Shown here piece by piece: positions 45,916 through 55,124 of a stretch of DNA of 64,000 nt; within the stretch, counting starts at the first letter, position 1; the number at the start of each line of letters is the position of its first letter. The translations under genes were made by a program, and so were the position numbers. Below the pieces are notes generated by a model. The model was not told the origin of the DNA. It did no database searches and saw nothing but the letters and a program-made list of their open reading frames with translations. Source of the stretch: Pseudomonas deceptionensis (GTDB lineage Bacteria > Pseudomonadota > Gammaproteobacteria > Pseudomonadales > Pseudomonadaceae); the NCBI RefSeq assembly GCF_900106095.1, contig NZ_FNUD01000002.1, positions 4,423,501 to 4,487,500 of the forward strand, read 5' to 3'.

Positions 45916-47232
45916 ATGGATACCCTCGCTAAACTGCGCGCCGGCCAATTGGCGGGCCTCAAACGCCTTGATCTGTCGTGCGGGCTGACCGAGTTCCCCT
46001 CCGAGATTTTCCAGCTGGCCGACTCGCTGCAAATCCTCAACCTGAGCGGTAACGCCTTAAGCAGCCTGCCCGACGACCTGCATCGCCTGACCCATTTGCG
46101 CATCCTGTTTTGCTCGGACAACCAGTTCACCGAACTGCCGCAATGCCTTGGCCAATGCGCGCAGCTCAGCATGATCGGCTTCAAGGCCAACCGGATCGGG
46201 AGCGTACCCGGCGCGGCGCTACCCCCTTTGCTGCGCTGGCTGATCCTGACCGACAACTGCATCGAGCAGTTGCCCGAAGAACTGGGCCAGCGCCCCCTGC
46301 TGCAAAAGCTGATGCTGGCCGGGAACCGCTTGCAGCAACTGCCCCGCAGTCTGGCAAACTGCGAACGCCTGGAGCTGATCCGGCTGGCCGCCAACCGTTT
46401 CACCGAGCTGCCGGACACCCTCTTGGCATTGCCGGGCCTTAGCTGGCTGGCTTATGCCGGCAACCCGCTGCGTGAAGATGCCAGCGCTCAGCGTGCAGCC
46501 GACAACACACCGAATATTGACTGGTCGCAGCTTGAGCTTGAACACACGTTGGGCGAAGGCGCCTCCGGGATCATTTATCAAGCGCGCTGGAACGCCCCCG
46601 GTCAGCCTGTGCAATCGGTGGCGGTCAAACTGTACAAGGGCAGCATTACCAGCGACGGCTCGCCGATCAATGAAATGAACGCCTGTATCGCTGCCGGTCA
46701 GCACCCCAACCTGATCAAGGTACTGGGGCGCGTAGTGGGCCATCCTGACAACCAGGCCGCGCTGGTCATGGAACTCATCGACCCGTCGTATATCAACCTT
46801 GCCGCCCTGCCCAGCTTCGACACCTGCAGCCGCGACGTGTACGCCGACAGCACGCGTTTCACCGGTGACAGCGCCTTGCGCATCGCACGGGGCATCGCCT
46901 CGGCGGCAGGCCACCTGCACGCGCAGGGCATCTGTCATGGCGATTTGTACGGGCACAATATTTTGTTCAATGCACAGGGCGAATGCCTGCTGGGGGATTT
47001 TGGCGCTGCGTGCTTCCACGCCACCGACGACAGCCCGCACAGCCGTGCGCTGCAACGCATCGAAGTGCGTGCGTTCGGGATTTTATTGGGGGAGTTGCTG
47101 GAGCGGATCGACTCGGGTTTGAGTGATCAACAGCGCAATGAGCTGCAAAGGTTGCAACAGCGCTGTACCCAGCCAGACGTGTTGGCACGGCCGGGGTTTG
47201 CAGAGGTGGCCAATACGCTGGACGCTTTGTAG
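45916..47232 (+). CDS. Leucine-rich-repeat protein kinase-like protein
   Basis: 438-residue fusion. Residues about 15-195 hold some eight leucine-rich repeats (LQILNLSGNALSSLPDDLHRL, LRILFCSDNQFTELPQCLGQ, LLQKLMLAGNRLQQLPRSLAN). Residues about 205-438 form a eukaryotic-like kinase domain: glycine loop LGEGASGIIYQA, the VAVKLYKG Lys, the catalytic loop HGDLYGHNIL (His-Gly-Asp in place of His-Arg-Asp, with Asn kept) and GDFGAACF. No membrane helix or signal, so cytosolic. The start at 45916 matches the usual MDTLAKLRAGQLAG opening; a GTG at 45835 is less likely. Substrate unknown. Confidence 0.88.
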   Translation: MDTLAKLRAGQLAGLKRLDLSCGLTEFPSEIFQLADSLQILNLSGNALSSLPDDLHRLTHLRILFCSDNQFTELPQCLGQCAQLSMIGFKANRIGSVPGAALPPLLRWLILTDNCIEQLPEELGQRPLLQKLMLAGNRLQQLPRSLANCERLELIRLAANRFTELPDTLLALPGLSWLAYAGNPLREDASAQRAADNTPNIDWSQLELEHTLGEGASGIIYQARWNAPGQPVQSVAVKLYKGSITSDGSPINEMNACIAAGQHPNLIKVLGRVVGHPDNQAALVMELIDPSYINLAALPSFDTCSRDVYADSTRFTGDSALRIARGIASAAGHLHAQGICHGDLYGHNILFNAQGECLLGDFGAACFHATDDSPHSRALQRIEVRAFGILLGELLERIDSGLSDQQRNELQRLQQRCTQPDVLARPGFAEVANTLDAL

Positions 47233-47270
47233 CCGCTGACGAAGAACGAAGGCTGCGATCGTCAGCGGCT
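47230..47270 (+). repeat. REP-like palindrome overlapping a stop codon
   Basis: AGCCGCTGAC (47231-47240) pairs with GTCAGCGGCT (47261-47270) and encloses GAAGGCTGCGATC, the shared core of the dispersed element. It overlaps the TAG of the kinase gene. Confidence 0.7.
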
Positions 47271-47283
47271 TGGACAACGGCAA

Positions 47284-47338
47284 CTGTGGGAGCGAGCCTG
47301 CTCGCGAAGGTCGTTCGCGAGCAGGCTCGCTCCCACAG
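47284..47338. repeat. Perfect paired REP (BIME-like)
   Basis: Two 25-base arms, identical and inverted, around a 5-base loop (GGTCG); the arm begins CTGTGGGAGCGAGCCTGC. It lies between the LRR-kinase and yebC genes and can form a very stable hairpin. One arm recurs exactly at 27125. Confidence 0.85.
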
Positions 47339-47382
47339 TAGGGCTTGACCTACAACAGAGTATCTACAGGGTCGGTGCTGGC

Positions 47383-48087
47383 TTACGCCAACGCCACAAA
47401 CATGTCCTGCACGTCGTCCTGCTCTTCCAGCTTCGCCAGAAACTCCTGAACCTCGGCCATCTGCTCGTCAGTCAAACCACTTACCGGGTTTTTCGGCTGG
47501 TAGCCCAGCTTGGCCGACAGCACGGTGAAGCCTTGCTCCGGCAGGGCTTTTTGCACGGCGTCCAGGTCAGTCGGCTCGGTGATGAACAAGGTCGTGCCTT
47601 CTTCTTCACCTTCTTCGAAGTCCTGGGCACCGGCTTCAATCGCGGCCATTTCCGGATCAGCGTCCGGGGTGTCCGGCTTGGCTTCGATCATGCCCACGTG
47701 GTTGAAATCCCATGCCACCGAACCCGAAGCGCCCAACTGGCCCTTGCGGAAGGCAACGCGGATTTCAGCCACCGTGCGGTTGATGTTGTCTGTCAGGCAC
47801 TCAATGATCAGCGGCACCTGATGGGGAGCAAAACCTTCGTAGGTAACACGATGGTATTGCACGGCCTCGGTACCGATACCGGCGCCTTTATTGATCGCGC
47901 GCTTGATGGTGTCAGCCGGCATCGAGGCTTTCTTGGCCTGCTCGTAGACCAGGCGCAAGTGCGAGTTCATGTCCGGGTCGGCGCCATTTCGGGCCGCAAC
48001 CGTCAGTTCCTTGGCCAGCTTGCCAAAAATCTTGCCGCGGCTGTTGGCGGCGTCCGCTTTATGTTTAACCTTCCACTGTGCGCCCAT
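47383..48087 (-). CDS. YebC/PmpR family protein, divergent paralogue
   Basis: 234-residue YebC-family protein (transcription or translation factor type). Motifs: [94 protein letters not shown]. It opens [10 protein letters not shown] rather than MAGHSKW, so it is probably the second Pseudomonas paralogue (YeeN-like) and not PmpR itself. ATG 48087 chosen over an upstream frame start. Monocistronic. Confidence 0.88.
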   Translation of the reverse strand: MGAQWKVKHKADAANSRGKIFGKLAKELTVAARNGADPDMNSHLRLVYEQAKKASMPADTIKRAINKGAGIGTEAVQYHRVTYEGFAPHQVPLIIECLTDNINRTVAEIRVAFRKGQLGASGSVAWDFNHVGMIEAKPDTPDADPEMAAIEAGAQDFEEGEEEGTTLFITEPTDLDAVQKALPEQGFTVLSAKLGYQPKNPVSGLTDEQMAEVQEFLAKLEEQDDVQDMFVALA

Positions 48088-48194
48088 TGCTTGCTCTCTC
48101 AATCTGGTGTGTCGCGGCCTGTCGGCCGTCGAATGGGCGCAAGTTTATACGGCAAGAAGTCGGCAATCGACCAAAAAATCCAATCCGTGCCTGC

Positions 48195-49586
48195 TTAACC
48201 CTTATCCGCCTTGCCCGCAGCCGCTGCGAATTTGGCCAGACGCACATCTAGATGCCGGGGCCGGCGACCATGATCCTCGGCCCGCTCCTTGCGCCGAATT
48301 GCGTTGCGCACCATCAACGAGCCCAGGTAACGAATGGGTTCTGGCGGGAAATACCCCAGCGGCCCGTTGACCAGCGGCGAGCGTGTCCAGTCATTGGCTT
48401 GGCCCTGTACCAGCGATGCCAGGATCTGACCTCCCATATGACACGGTCCAACCCCGCTGCCCGAATAGCCAAAGCCATAAAACACATTGCCGTGGCTGCT
48501 CATCTGACCGAAAAACGGCAAGCCGGTGACCGAGCGATCGGAAGGCCCGTTCCAGGTAGCCTCCACGGCAACCCCGGCAAATGCCGGGAAAAACTGCTCC
48601 AGGCTTTGGCGCAATAGCCCGGCATAGGGCGAAGGCTGATCGAATACCGGCAACATGCGACCGCCAAAGGCAAAGGTATTGCCGCCCTTGCCCAGCATGA
48701 TTCGCCCGTCCGGGGTGTTGTGGTAGTAGTGCACAAAAATGCGTGAATCGAGCACGGTGACGCCGCTGGTCAGGCCGATTTCTTCAAGCAGGTCCGGGCG
48801 CGGTTCGGTAATCAGCATATCGCTGGACACAATCGCCACACTGCGCTCGAACTGCGGGAACGCTCGGGCCATCCAGGCATTCATCGCCAACACCACGCGG
48901 TCGGCGCGAATGCTCCCGGCAGGTGTGCGGATCAGCGCCGTGGCGCCCTCCTCCAGCCCGGTCATCGGGGAGTTTTCGTAAATCTTCACGCCCAGCTGCA
49001 ACGCAACCCGACGCAGCCCGCGCACCAGCTTGCCCGGTTGTACGCTGGCGGCGGCCGGTGAAAACCAGCCCTCCACATGCAGGGCCGAACCGGCCCTGCG
49101 CTGCACTTCTTCAACCGGCAACTTGCTGAACGAGTTGATGGACTGGCGCTCCAGCGCCGCGATCACGCCGTCGGTCGAACCGACCTGGGCCTGATTGGTG
49201 GCGGTGTACAAGGTGCCATCCAGGCGGTAATCGGCGTCCACTGCGTACTTGTCACAGAACGCACCGATGGCATAAATGCTTTGCTCTGACGCGTTCACCA
49301 GCCGCACCGCCTCTTCCACCCCGAACAGCCGCTCAAGGGTGAAGTATTTGGCCGACCACGACAGGGCGCAGCCACCATTGCGCCCGCTGGCACCCGCGCC
49401 GCAGATATCCGCCTCGATCAGCACCACATCCAGCTCGGGGCTCTGTTCCTTGAGCATGATCGCCGTCCACAGCCCGGTGTAACCGCCGCCCACAATGCAC
49501 ACTTGAGCCCGGCGCTCACCCGCCAGCGCTGCACAAGGTTCACCATTTTCCAGGGCAAGCGCCTGTTCCAGCCAAAAAGGTCGCAT
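48195..49586 (-). CDS. FAD-dependent oxidoreductase (DAO family) of phosphonate cluster
   Basis: 463-residue DAO-type flavoenzyme. The FAD dinucleotide fold is VCIVGGGYTGLWTAIMLKE with the second Gly-rich motif GAGASGRNGGCALSWSAKYF; C-terminal GLPFFGQMSSHGNVFYGFGYSGSGVGPCHMGGQILASL binds FAD. It is encoded 15 bases after a transporter gene and near phnWX. FAD oxidases recurring in phosphonate clusters have been described as acting on 2-aminoethylphosphonate or its N-alkyl forms to give phosphonoacetaldehyde, the PhnX substrate; that role is inferred here. A generic amine or amino acid oxidase remains possible. Confidence 0.8.
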   Translation of the reverse strand: MRPFWLEQALALENGEPCAALAGERRAQVCIVGGGYTGLWTAIMLKEQSPELDVVLIEADICGAGASGRNGGCALSWSAKYFTLERLFGVEEAVRLVNASEQSIYAIGAFCDKYAVDADYRLDGTLYTATNQAQVGSTDGVIAALERQSINSFSKLPVEEVQRRAGSALHVEGWFSPAAASVQPGKLVRGLRRVALQLGVKIYENSPMTGLEEGATALIRTPAGSIRADRVVLAMNAWMARAFPQFERSVAIVSSDMLITEPRPDLLEEIGLTSGVTVLDSRIFVHYYHNTPDGRIMLGKGGNTFAFGGRMLPVFDQPSPYAGLLRQSLEQFFPAFAGVAVEATWNGPSDRSVTGLPFFGQMSSHGNVFYGFGYSGSGVGPCHMGGQILASLVQGQANDWTRSPLVNGPLGYFPPEPIRYLGSLMVRNAIRRKERAEDHGRRPRHLDVRLAKFAAAAGKADKG

Positions 49587-49601
49587 GGGTAGTTCTCCTG
49601 C

Positions 49602-50927
49602 TCAGGTACGCAAAGGTTTGATCAACAACGGGTGATTGGGCACAAACGCGCAGTAGGGCTTGAGCCCCTGAGGGCGGCTGTTCCAGTGGGGTATCAGCAC
49701 AAGCGCGCTAAAGAGGGCACAGACCGCAAAGACGATAAACACCGTGACCGTATCGAAGTAACCCGGTAGCAAGCCGCCAAGAACCGCCCCGACCGAGCCG
49801 CAGCCGTTCACAAAGCCGGCGGCCGTAGCGCCGGCTTTGGCGGTGCCGAAATCAATCGCCGCCGCGCCACAAATCATCGAGTCCGGCCCGTACAGGGTCA
49901 GCCCCATGACAAACAGCAGGGCCACCACCAGCACCACACTGCCGGACTGCAATGCCCCCATAAAGAACGCCAGGGCAATGGTCAGCGCCAGCAGACTCAA
50001 AATACAGGCGGGCATGCGCCGGGCACCGAAGAGCTTGTCGGATGCCAGGCCGACCATGATCGGCCCCAGCAAGCCGGCCAGCTCAAATGCCGTGGGAATG
50101 ATCGCCGCGCCCACCTTGCCCACGTGGGGCATCTGTTCAAAAACGATCACCGGGCCCCACAGCAGAATCGCGTAACGCGCCGGTTTCAACATGAAGTACG
50201 CCAGCCCCAGAGTCAGCACCGTGCGGTTGCGCATGATCTCGCGCAGCGGCGCCCAGATGCTGATGCACTTTTCGGCAGCGATCTCCTCAGCGCTCATTTC
50301 AGGCTCCGGCTCTACCGCCGGCAAGCCGACGTCCTCGGGCTTGTTGCGCTGAAAAATAAAAAACAGCACCGCCGCTACCGCCACGACAGCCGCACTGGAT
50401 ATGAACGCCGCGTGCCAGGTGCCCATCACCGTGTACGCCCACCACCCGGCAAAGGGTGATGCCACCAGACCGCCAAAGGCGTAGCACGAACTCCACAGCC
50501 CCAGCACCCGACCACGCTGTTCGGCCGGGAAGAAGCTGCCGATGTTTTTGCACAGGGCCGACCAGCCCGTCGATTGCGCCAGCCCTTGAATCAGCATGCA
50601 GGTGGCGAAGATCGGCAACGTGGCGAAAGTGCCCATGGCCAGCGCCGCCAACGCCGAGATGATCAGGCCGCCCAGCACCACAACGCGCGGGCCGAAGCGA
50701 TCGGCGAGGATGCCCCAGGTGAATTGCCCGACGGCGTATGCAGCCAGGTAGATGGCGTCGAGATTGGCCATGGCCATCTTGTCCAGATGGAAGCTGGGGT
50801 CTTCGCCAATCCCCAGTTTGGCGACGGAAAACGCTTTGCGAGTGAAGTAGAAGGCCGCGTAGGCCAGCCAAGTGATGGCAAATACTTGCATGCGCCAACG
50901 CTTGATGGTGGCAAAGGACTTGTTCAT
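49602..50927 (-). CDS. MFS organophosphate-type transporter (GlpT-like), probable phosphonate uptake
   Basis: 441-residue major-facilitator protein of the organophosphate:phosphate antiporter group, with 12 predicted helices. Family features include YAAFYFTRKAFSVAK (GlpT-type first helix), NLDAIYLAAYAVGQFTWGILADRFGPRVVVLGG, and LKPARYAILLWGPVIVF. The substrate is probably 2-aminoethylphosphonate or an N-substituted relative, judged from the oxidoreductase gene that follows and from phnWX nearby. Divergent from a LysR gene across 289 bases. No phnSTUV-type ABC importer is present in the window. Confidence 0.85.
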   Translation of the reverse strand: MNKSFATIKRWRMQVFAITWLAYAAFYFTRKAFSVAKLGIGEDPSFHLDKMAMANLDAIYLAAYAVGQFTWGILADRFGPRVVVLGGLIISALAALAMGTFATLPIFATCMLIQGLAQSTGWSALCKNIGSFFPAEQRGRVLGLWSSCYAFGGLVASPFAGWWAYTVMGTWHAAFISSAAVVAVAAVLFFIFQRNKPEDVGLPAVEPEPEMSAEEIAAEKCISIWAPLREIMRNRTVLTLGLAYFMLKPARYAILLWGPVIVFEQMPHVGKVGAAIIPTAFELAGLLGPIMVGLASDKLFGARRMPACILSLLALTIALAFFMGALQSGSVVLVVALLFVMGLTLYGPDSMICGAAAIDFGTAKAGATAAGFVNGCGSVGAVLGGLLPGYFDTVTVFIVFAVCALFSALVLIPHWNSRPQGLKPYCAFVPNHPLLIKPLRT

Positions 50928-51216
50928 GTTGGGTCTGACCTCAGGTATGGAATGTGCCGGCAGAATCAGAAAAGAACGCCTGTTTTTTTATTGTGTTAAG
51001 CACTTCATGCCGTCCTTCAGAACTGGCCGGCATTTACCTGACACACCATGACGCACCCGTTTTTATTGGTTATGAGGGTCGCCCATGGCCGTGTCGCGAC
51101 CCGGCGCTATCGAGGACATAACGCCGGGTTGAGGCCGATCAAAGCAATTACTGACTAATAGGTAAAATCGATTTATCGTATTTCACTCATAAGCTCAGCT
51201 TGTAAGAGGTTGCCCG

Positions 51217-52086
51217 ATGTCGGTTTCCCATGCGCAGTTGAAAGCCTTCCACGCGGTTGCCGTCCATGGCAGCTTCACCCGCGCCGCCGAGCGATTGTTT
51301 TTGAGCCAGCCGGCCATTTCCGACCAGGTCCGAAAACTTGAAGAACGGTTTGGCGTATTGCTGTTCCACCGCAATAAGCGTTCGGTGCGCCTGACCGACC
51401 TGGGCGAACGCCTGCTGGGCATCACCCAGCGCCTGTTCGTGGTGCAGGCCGAGGCGCAAGAGCTGCTGCAAGACTCCCAGGCCCTGCAAACCGGCAGCCT
51501 GGTGCTGGCCGTGGATGCCCCCGTTCACGTCCTGCCACAGATCGCCCGTTTCTGTGAGCGCTACCCTGGCATTCGTGTCCGCATCGAGACCGGCAACACC
51601 GACGAATCCCTGGCGCGACTGTTCAACTATCAGGCGGATCTGGCGCTGTTGGGGCGGGACGTCAGTGATCAGCGACTGCTGACACTGACCTTGCGCAGCG
51701 ATCCGATGGTGGCGTTTGTCGCGCAAACCCACCCGTGGGCCAGCCGCAGTTCCATTTGCCTGGCCGACCTGGATGACACACCGCTGGTGCTGCGCGAAGT
51801 GGGCTCCGTGACCAGGCAAACCCTTGAAGAAGAAATGAGCCAGGCCGGCTTGCGCATACGTGCCGCGATCCAGGTTGAAGGTCGCGAAGCGGCGCGTGAA
51901 GCAGTGGTGGTCGGGATTGGCGTGGGCGTGGTGTCGGCGGCAGAGTTCGGCTCAGACTCGCGGGTGATTGCCCTGCCTATCACCGACTGCAAAAGACGCC
52001 TGACTGAAACCCTCGTGTGCCTGCGCGAGCAAAGCTCACGCCGGGTGGTGGCGACGTTTCTGGACATCGTAAAAGAGCATTTGTGA
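51217..52086 (+). CDS. LysR-family regulator, paralogue 1 of phosphonate region
   Basis: 289-residue LysR regulator: winged helix (SHAQLKAFHAVAVHGSFTRAAERLFLSQPAISDQVRKLEERFG) and effector domain with PVHVLPQIARFCERYPGIRVRIETGNTDESL and VLREVGSVTRQTLEEEMSQAG. It faces the transporter-oxidoreductase pair, its probable target. Highly similar in pattern to the next gene (SFTRAA.RLF.SQPA, VVSA.E, SDSRV). The effector may be the aminophosphonate or phosphonoacetaldehyde. Confidence 0.9.
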   Translation: MSVSHAQLKAFHAVAVHGSFTRAAERLFLSQPAISDQVRKLEERFGVLLFHRNKRSVRLTDLGERLLGITQRLFVVQAEAQELLQDSQALQTGSLVLAVDAPVHVLPQIARFCERYPGIRVRIETGNTDESLARLFNYQADLALLGRDVSDQRLLTLTLRSDPMVAFVAQTHPWASRSSICLADLDDTPLVLREVGSVTRQTLEEEMSQAGLRIRAAIQVEGREAAREAVVVGIGVGVVSAAEFGSDSRVIALPITDCKRRLTETLVCLREQSSRRVVATFLDIVKEHL

Positions 52087-52101
52087 AGGCCGCGGCCGTG
52101 G

Positions 52102-52959
52102 CTACGGCGCCAACTCCATAAACGCCTTGATCAGCCGCAACTCGGCGCGGCGCTCCATACAACCGAGCATGTGGCGGTTGACCAGCCCGGCGCCGTTGAT
52201 CGGTACCGCGCGAACACGGGAGTCATGGCTGACCTCTACCGACGAGACGACGCCCACCCCCAGCTGTGCGGCGACCGCCTCGGTAACGGCTTCACGACTG
52301 TCCAGCTCCAGCAGCACGCGCGGGGTGACCCCGGCCTGCCCGCACGCGGCATCGAAGGTACGGCGGGTAATCGACGTCGGCTCACGCAACACCATGATCA
52401 CCTGATCCAGCTGCTCGATGGCAATGCCGCCCGCCAGGCCCAGCCACGGATGATTGGCCGGCACCAGGGCGCAAATCCGCGACTCGTTGAGAGGCCGCAA
52501 GGTCAGACCTTTGCGCGGTTCAATTTCGGTCAGCACGGCCACATCCACATGCTCTGACACCAATGCCGCCAGGGTTTCCTGGGCATTGCCCAACCGCAAA
52601 TTTACGGTAATCCCCGGGTAGCGCGCCCGCAGGCTGGCCAGCATCGGCATGACCTGATGCGGGCCATCGGCCGCCACTTCCAGGCGCCCGGTCAGCAACT
52701 GCCGATGGGCCTCCAGCAGGACCTGCGCCTCATCGACCAGGCCAAACATGGCGCGGGTAATGGCCGCCAGCTTGATCCCCTCCTGCGTCAACTCCACACG
52801 CCGGGCCGTACGCCGCAGCAAGGTGATCTGGTAGTGCTCTTCAAGGGTCTTGATATGCCCGGTGACCGCCGGCTGGCTGATAAACAGGCGAGCCGCCGCC
52901 CGGGTAAAACTGCCTTCGCGGGCCACGGCATCGAAGGCGCGGAGCTGGAATAAATTCAT
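52102..52959 (-). CDS. LysR-family regulator, paralogue 2 of phosphonate region
   Basis: 285-residue LysR regulator tail to tail with its paralogue, 15 bases apart. Winged helix NLFQLRAFDAVAREGSFTRAAARLFISQPAVTGHIKTLEEHY, effector domain with PHQVMPMLASLRARYPGITVNLRLGNAQETL and VLREPTSITRRTFDAACGQAG. Divergent from phnW across 112 bases and probably its activator. Such a LysR gene beside phnWX is common in Pseudomonas. Confidence 0.9.
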   Translation of the reverse strand: MNLFQLRAFDAVAREGSFTRAAARLFISQPAVTGHIKTLEEHYQITLLRRTARRVELTQEGIKLAAITRAMFGLVDEAQVLLEAHRQLLTGRLEVAADGPHQVMPMLASLRARYPGITVNLRLGNAQETLAALVSEHVDVAVLTEIEPRKGLTLRPLNESRICALVPANHPWLGLAGGIAIEQLDQVIMVLREPTSITRRTFDAACGQAGVTPRVLLELDSREAVTEAVAAQLGVGVVSSVEVSHDSRVRAVPINGAGLVNRHMLGCMERRAELRLIKAFMELAP

Positions 52960-53071
52960 CTATAAGCCTCACTGATGGCTGGCATAACAACAAACAATTT
53001 GATTGATAGCAACTCAAACTGCAATTTATGCCGTGTATCCAGTACATCCCAACGCTTGTGAGGAAACCAGA

Positions 53072-54181
53072 ATGAGTACTGCCGCACCGATCCTGCTGAC
53101 CCCTGGCCCACTGACCACCTCGCAGCGTACCCGACAGGCGATGATGGTCGACTGGGGCTCATGGGATGACAGCTTCAACCAGTTGACTGCCAGCCTGTGC
53201 GAGCAACTGCTGGCCATTATCAATGGCGGTGCCAGCCATCACTGCGTGCCACTGCAAGGCAGCGGCACCTTCGCCGTCGAAGCGGCCATTGGCACCCTGG
53301 TGCCACGGGACGGCAATGTGCTGGTGCTGATCAACGGCGCGTACGGCAAACGCCTGGCCAGGATTTGTGAGGTACTGGGCCGCCGTTTCAGCACCTTTGA
53401 AACCGCCGAAGACGAGCCCACCACTGCCGCCGACGTTGACCGTCTGCTGCAAGCTGACCCGAGCATCACCCATGTGGCGCTGATTCATTGCGAAACCAGC
53501 ACCGGCATCCTGAACCCGCTGCCCGAAATTGCTGCGGTCATCGCCCGGCACGGCAAGCGTCTGATCATCGACGCCATGAGTTCCTTCGGCGCCTTGCCTG
53601 TTGACGCACAGCAAGTGCCGTTTGACGCACTGATCGCAGCCTCCGGCAAATGCCTGGAAGGTGTACCGGGCATGGGGTTTGTCTTCGCCCGCAAAGAGGC
53701 ACTGGCCAACGCCGCCGGCAACAGCCACTCACTGTCGATGGACCTGCACGACCAGCACACCTACATGGCCAAGACCGGGCAATGGCGCTTCACCCCGCCC
53801 ACCCACGTGGTCGCCGCGCTGCACGAGGCACTGCTGCAATACAACGAAGAAGGCGGCCTGCCAGCACGCCACCAGCGCTACGCCAACAACTGCCGGGCAC
53901 TGCTCGACGGCATGGCAGCACTGGGCATTCGCAGTTTTCTGCCCGAGGCCATTCAAGCGCCGATCATCGTCACCTTCCATGCGCCGAAAGACCCGCGCTA
54001 CCAGTTCAAGGAGTTCTACGAACGCGTCAAGGCCAAAGGTTTCATCCTGTACCCGGGCAAACTGACCCAGGTCGAGACCTTCCGTGTGGGCTGCATCGGC
54101 CACGTCAATCAGGCTGAGATGCAGGCTGCTGTAAACGCCGTGGCGCAGGTGCTGCAGGAAATGGAAGTACTGGAAATCTGA
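53072..54181 (+). CDS. phnW: 2-Aminoethylphosphonate:pyruvate transaminase
   Basis: PLP enzyme converting 2-aminoethylphosphonate and pyruvate to phosphonoacetaldehyde and alanine. The 369-residue product has [63 protein letters not shown] and the PLP-Lys motif [12 protein letters not shown] near residue 195, all diagnostic for PhnW. Start at 53072 has GAGGAAA upstream; the longer frame covers the promoter. First gene of the phnW-phnX operon. Confidence 0.96.
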   Translation: MSTAAPILLTPGPLTTSQRTRQAMMVDWGSWDDSFNQLTASLCEQLLAIINGGASHHCVPLQGSGTFAVEAAIGTLVPRDGNVLVLINGAYGKRLARICEVLGRRFSTFETAEDEPTTAADVDRLLQADPSITHVALIHCETSTGILNPLPEIAAVIARHGKRLIIDAMSSFGALPVDAQQVPFDALIAASGKCLEGVPGMGFVFARKEALANAAGNSHSLSMDLHDQHTYMAKTGQWRFTPPTHVVAALHEALLQYNEEGGLPARHQRYANNCRALLDGMAALGIRSFLPEAIQAPIIVTFHAPKDPRYQFKEFYERVKAKGFILYPGKLTQVETFRVGCIGHVNQAEMQAAVNAVAQVLQEMEVLEI

Positions 54182-54252
54182 CGGCACTGTTGCTCAACAA
54201 CACCCCAAATTACTCCGTGCGACCAAGAGTCGCTCACACAGGATTTACCGAC

Positions 54253-55080
54253 ATGAACTACACCAACCCAAGCAAGCTTCAGGCCGCCATTCTCGATTGG
54301 GCCGGCACCGTGGTCGACTTCGGCTCGTTCGCCCCCACGCAGATTTTTGTCGAAGCCTTTGGCGAGTTCGATGTGCAAGTGTCCATTGAAGAAGCACGCG
54401 GCCCGATGGGCATGGGCAAGTGGGACCACATCCGCACCCTGTGTGACCAGCCGCAAATCACCGAACGCTATAAAAAAGCATTTGGCCGCGCCCCGACTGA
54501 CGACGACGTGACCGCCATCTACGAACGTTTCATGCCACTGCAAATCGAAAAAATCGCCGAGCATTCGGCATTGATCCCGGGCGCACTGGAAACCATCGCC
54601 ACGCTGCGCGAGCAAGGCATCAAAATCGGTTCGTGCTCGGGCTACCCGGCACAAGTGATGGCCAAAGTGGTTGAGCTGGCCGCCACCAACGGCTACGTTG
54701 CCGACCACGTAGTGGCCACCGACGAAGTTCCCAACGGCCGCCCGTGGCCAGCTCAGGCACTGGCCAACGTCATCGCGCTGGGCATCGACGATGTGGGCGC
54801 CTGCGTGAAGATCGACGACACCGTTCCGGGCATCCTGGAAGGTCGCCGTGCCGGCATGTGGACCGTTGCGCTGGTGTGCTCCGGCAATGCCCTGGGGCTG
54901 ACCCATGAGCAATACAAAGCGCTGGACGCTGCAACACTGGCCAGCGAACGCACGCGTATCCACGCCCTGTTCGCCGGCTCACGCCCCCACTATCTGATCG
55001 ACACCATCAGCGACCTGCCGGACGTGATCACTGACATCAACCGCCGCCTGGCCAAAGGCGAGATGCCGCAAAGCAGCTAA
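54253..55080 (+). CDS. phnX: Phosphonoacetaldehyde hydrolase (phosphonatase)
   Basis: HAD-superfamily hydrolase cleaving phosphonoacetaldehyde to acetaldehyde and phosphate. 275 residues, the usual length. The nucleophile is Asp15 in [15 protein letters not shown], the Schiff-base Lys lies in [12 protein letters not shown], and the other HAD motifs are [12 protein letters not shown] and [19 protein letters not shown]. It starts 71 bases after phnW and ends before a strong terminator. Confidence 0.96.
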   Translation: MNYTNPSKLQAAILDWAGTVVDFGSFAPTQIFVEAFGEFDVQVSIEEARGPMGMGKWDHIRTLCDQPQITERYKKAFGRAPTDDDVTAIYERFMPLQIEKIAEHSALIPGALETIATLREQGIKIGSCSGYPAQVMAKVVELAATNGYVADHVVATDEVPNGRPWPAQALANVIALGIDDVGACVKIDDTVPGILEGRRAGMWTVALVCSGNALGLTHEQYKALDAATLASERTRIHALFAGSRPHYLIDTISDLPDVITDINRRLAKGEMPQSS

Positions 55081-55091
55081 GACGCAGCGTC

Positions 55092-55118
55092 AAGCCGCAA
55101 GCCTGTAGCTTGCGGCTT
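55092..55118. terminator. Terminator after phnX
   Basis: Perfect 11-bp stem AAGCCGCAAGC/GCTTGCGGCTT with a CTGTA loop between convergent phnX and the FMN-reductase gene; usable from both sides. Confidence 0.85.
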
Positions 55119-55124
55119 TATGCT

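Noticed and set aside
47284-47338. CRISPR-like repeat
   Set aside because: Only one inverted pair; there are no regularly spaced direct repeats or cas genes.
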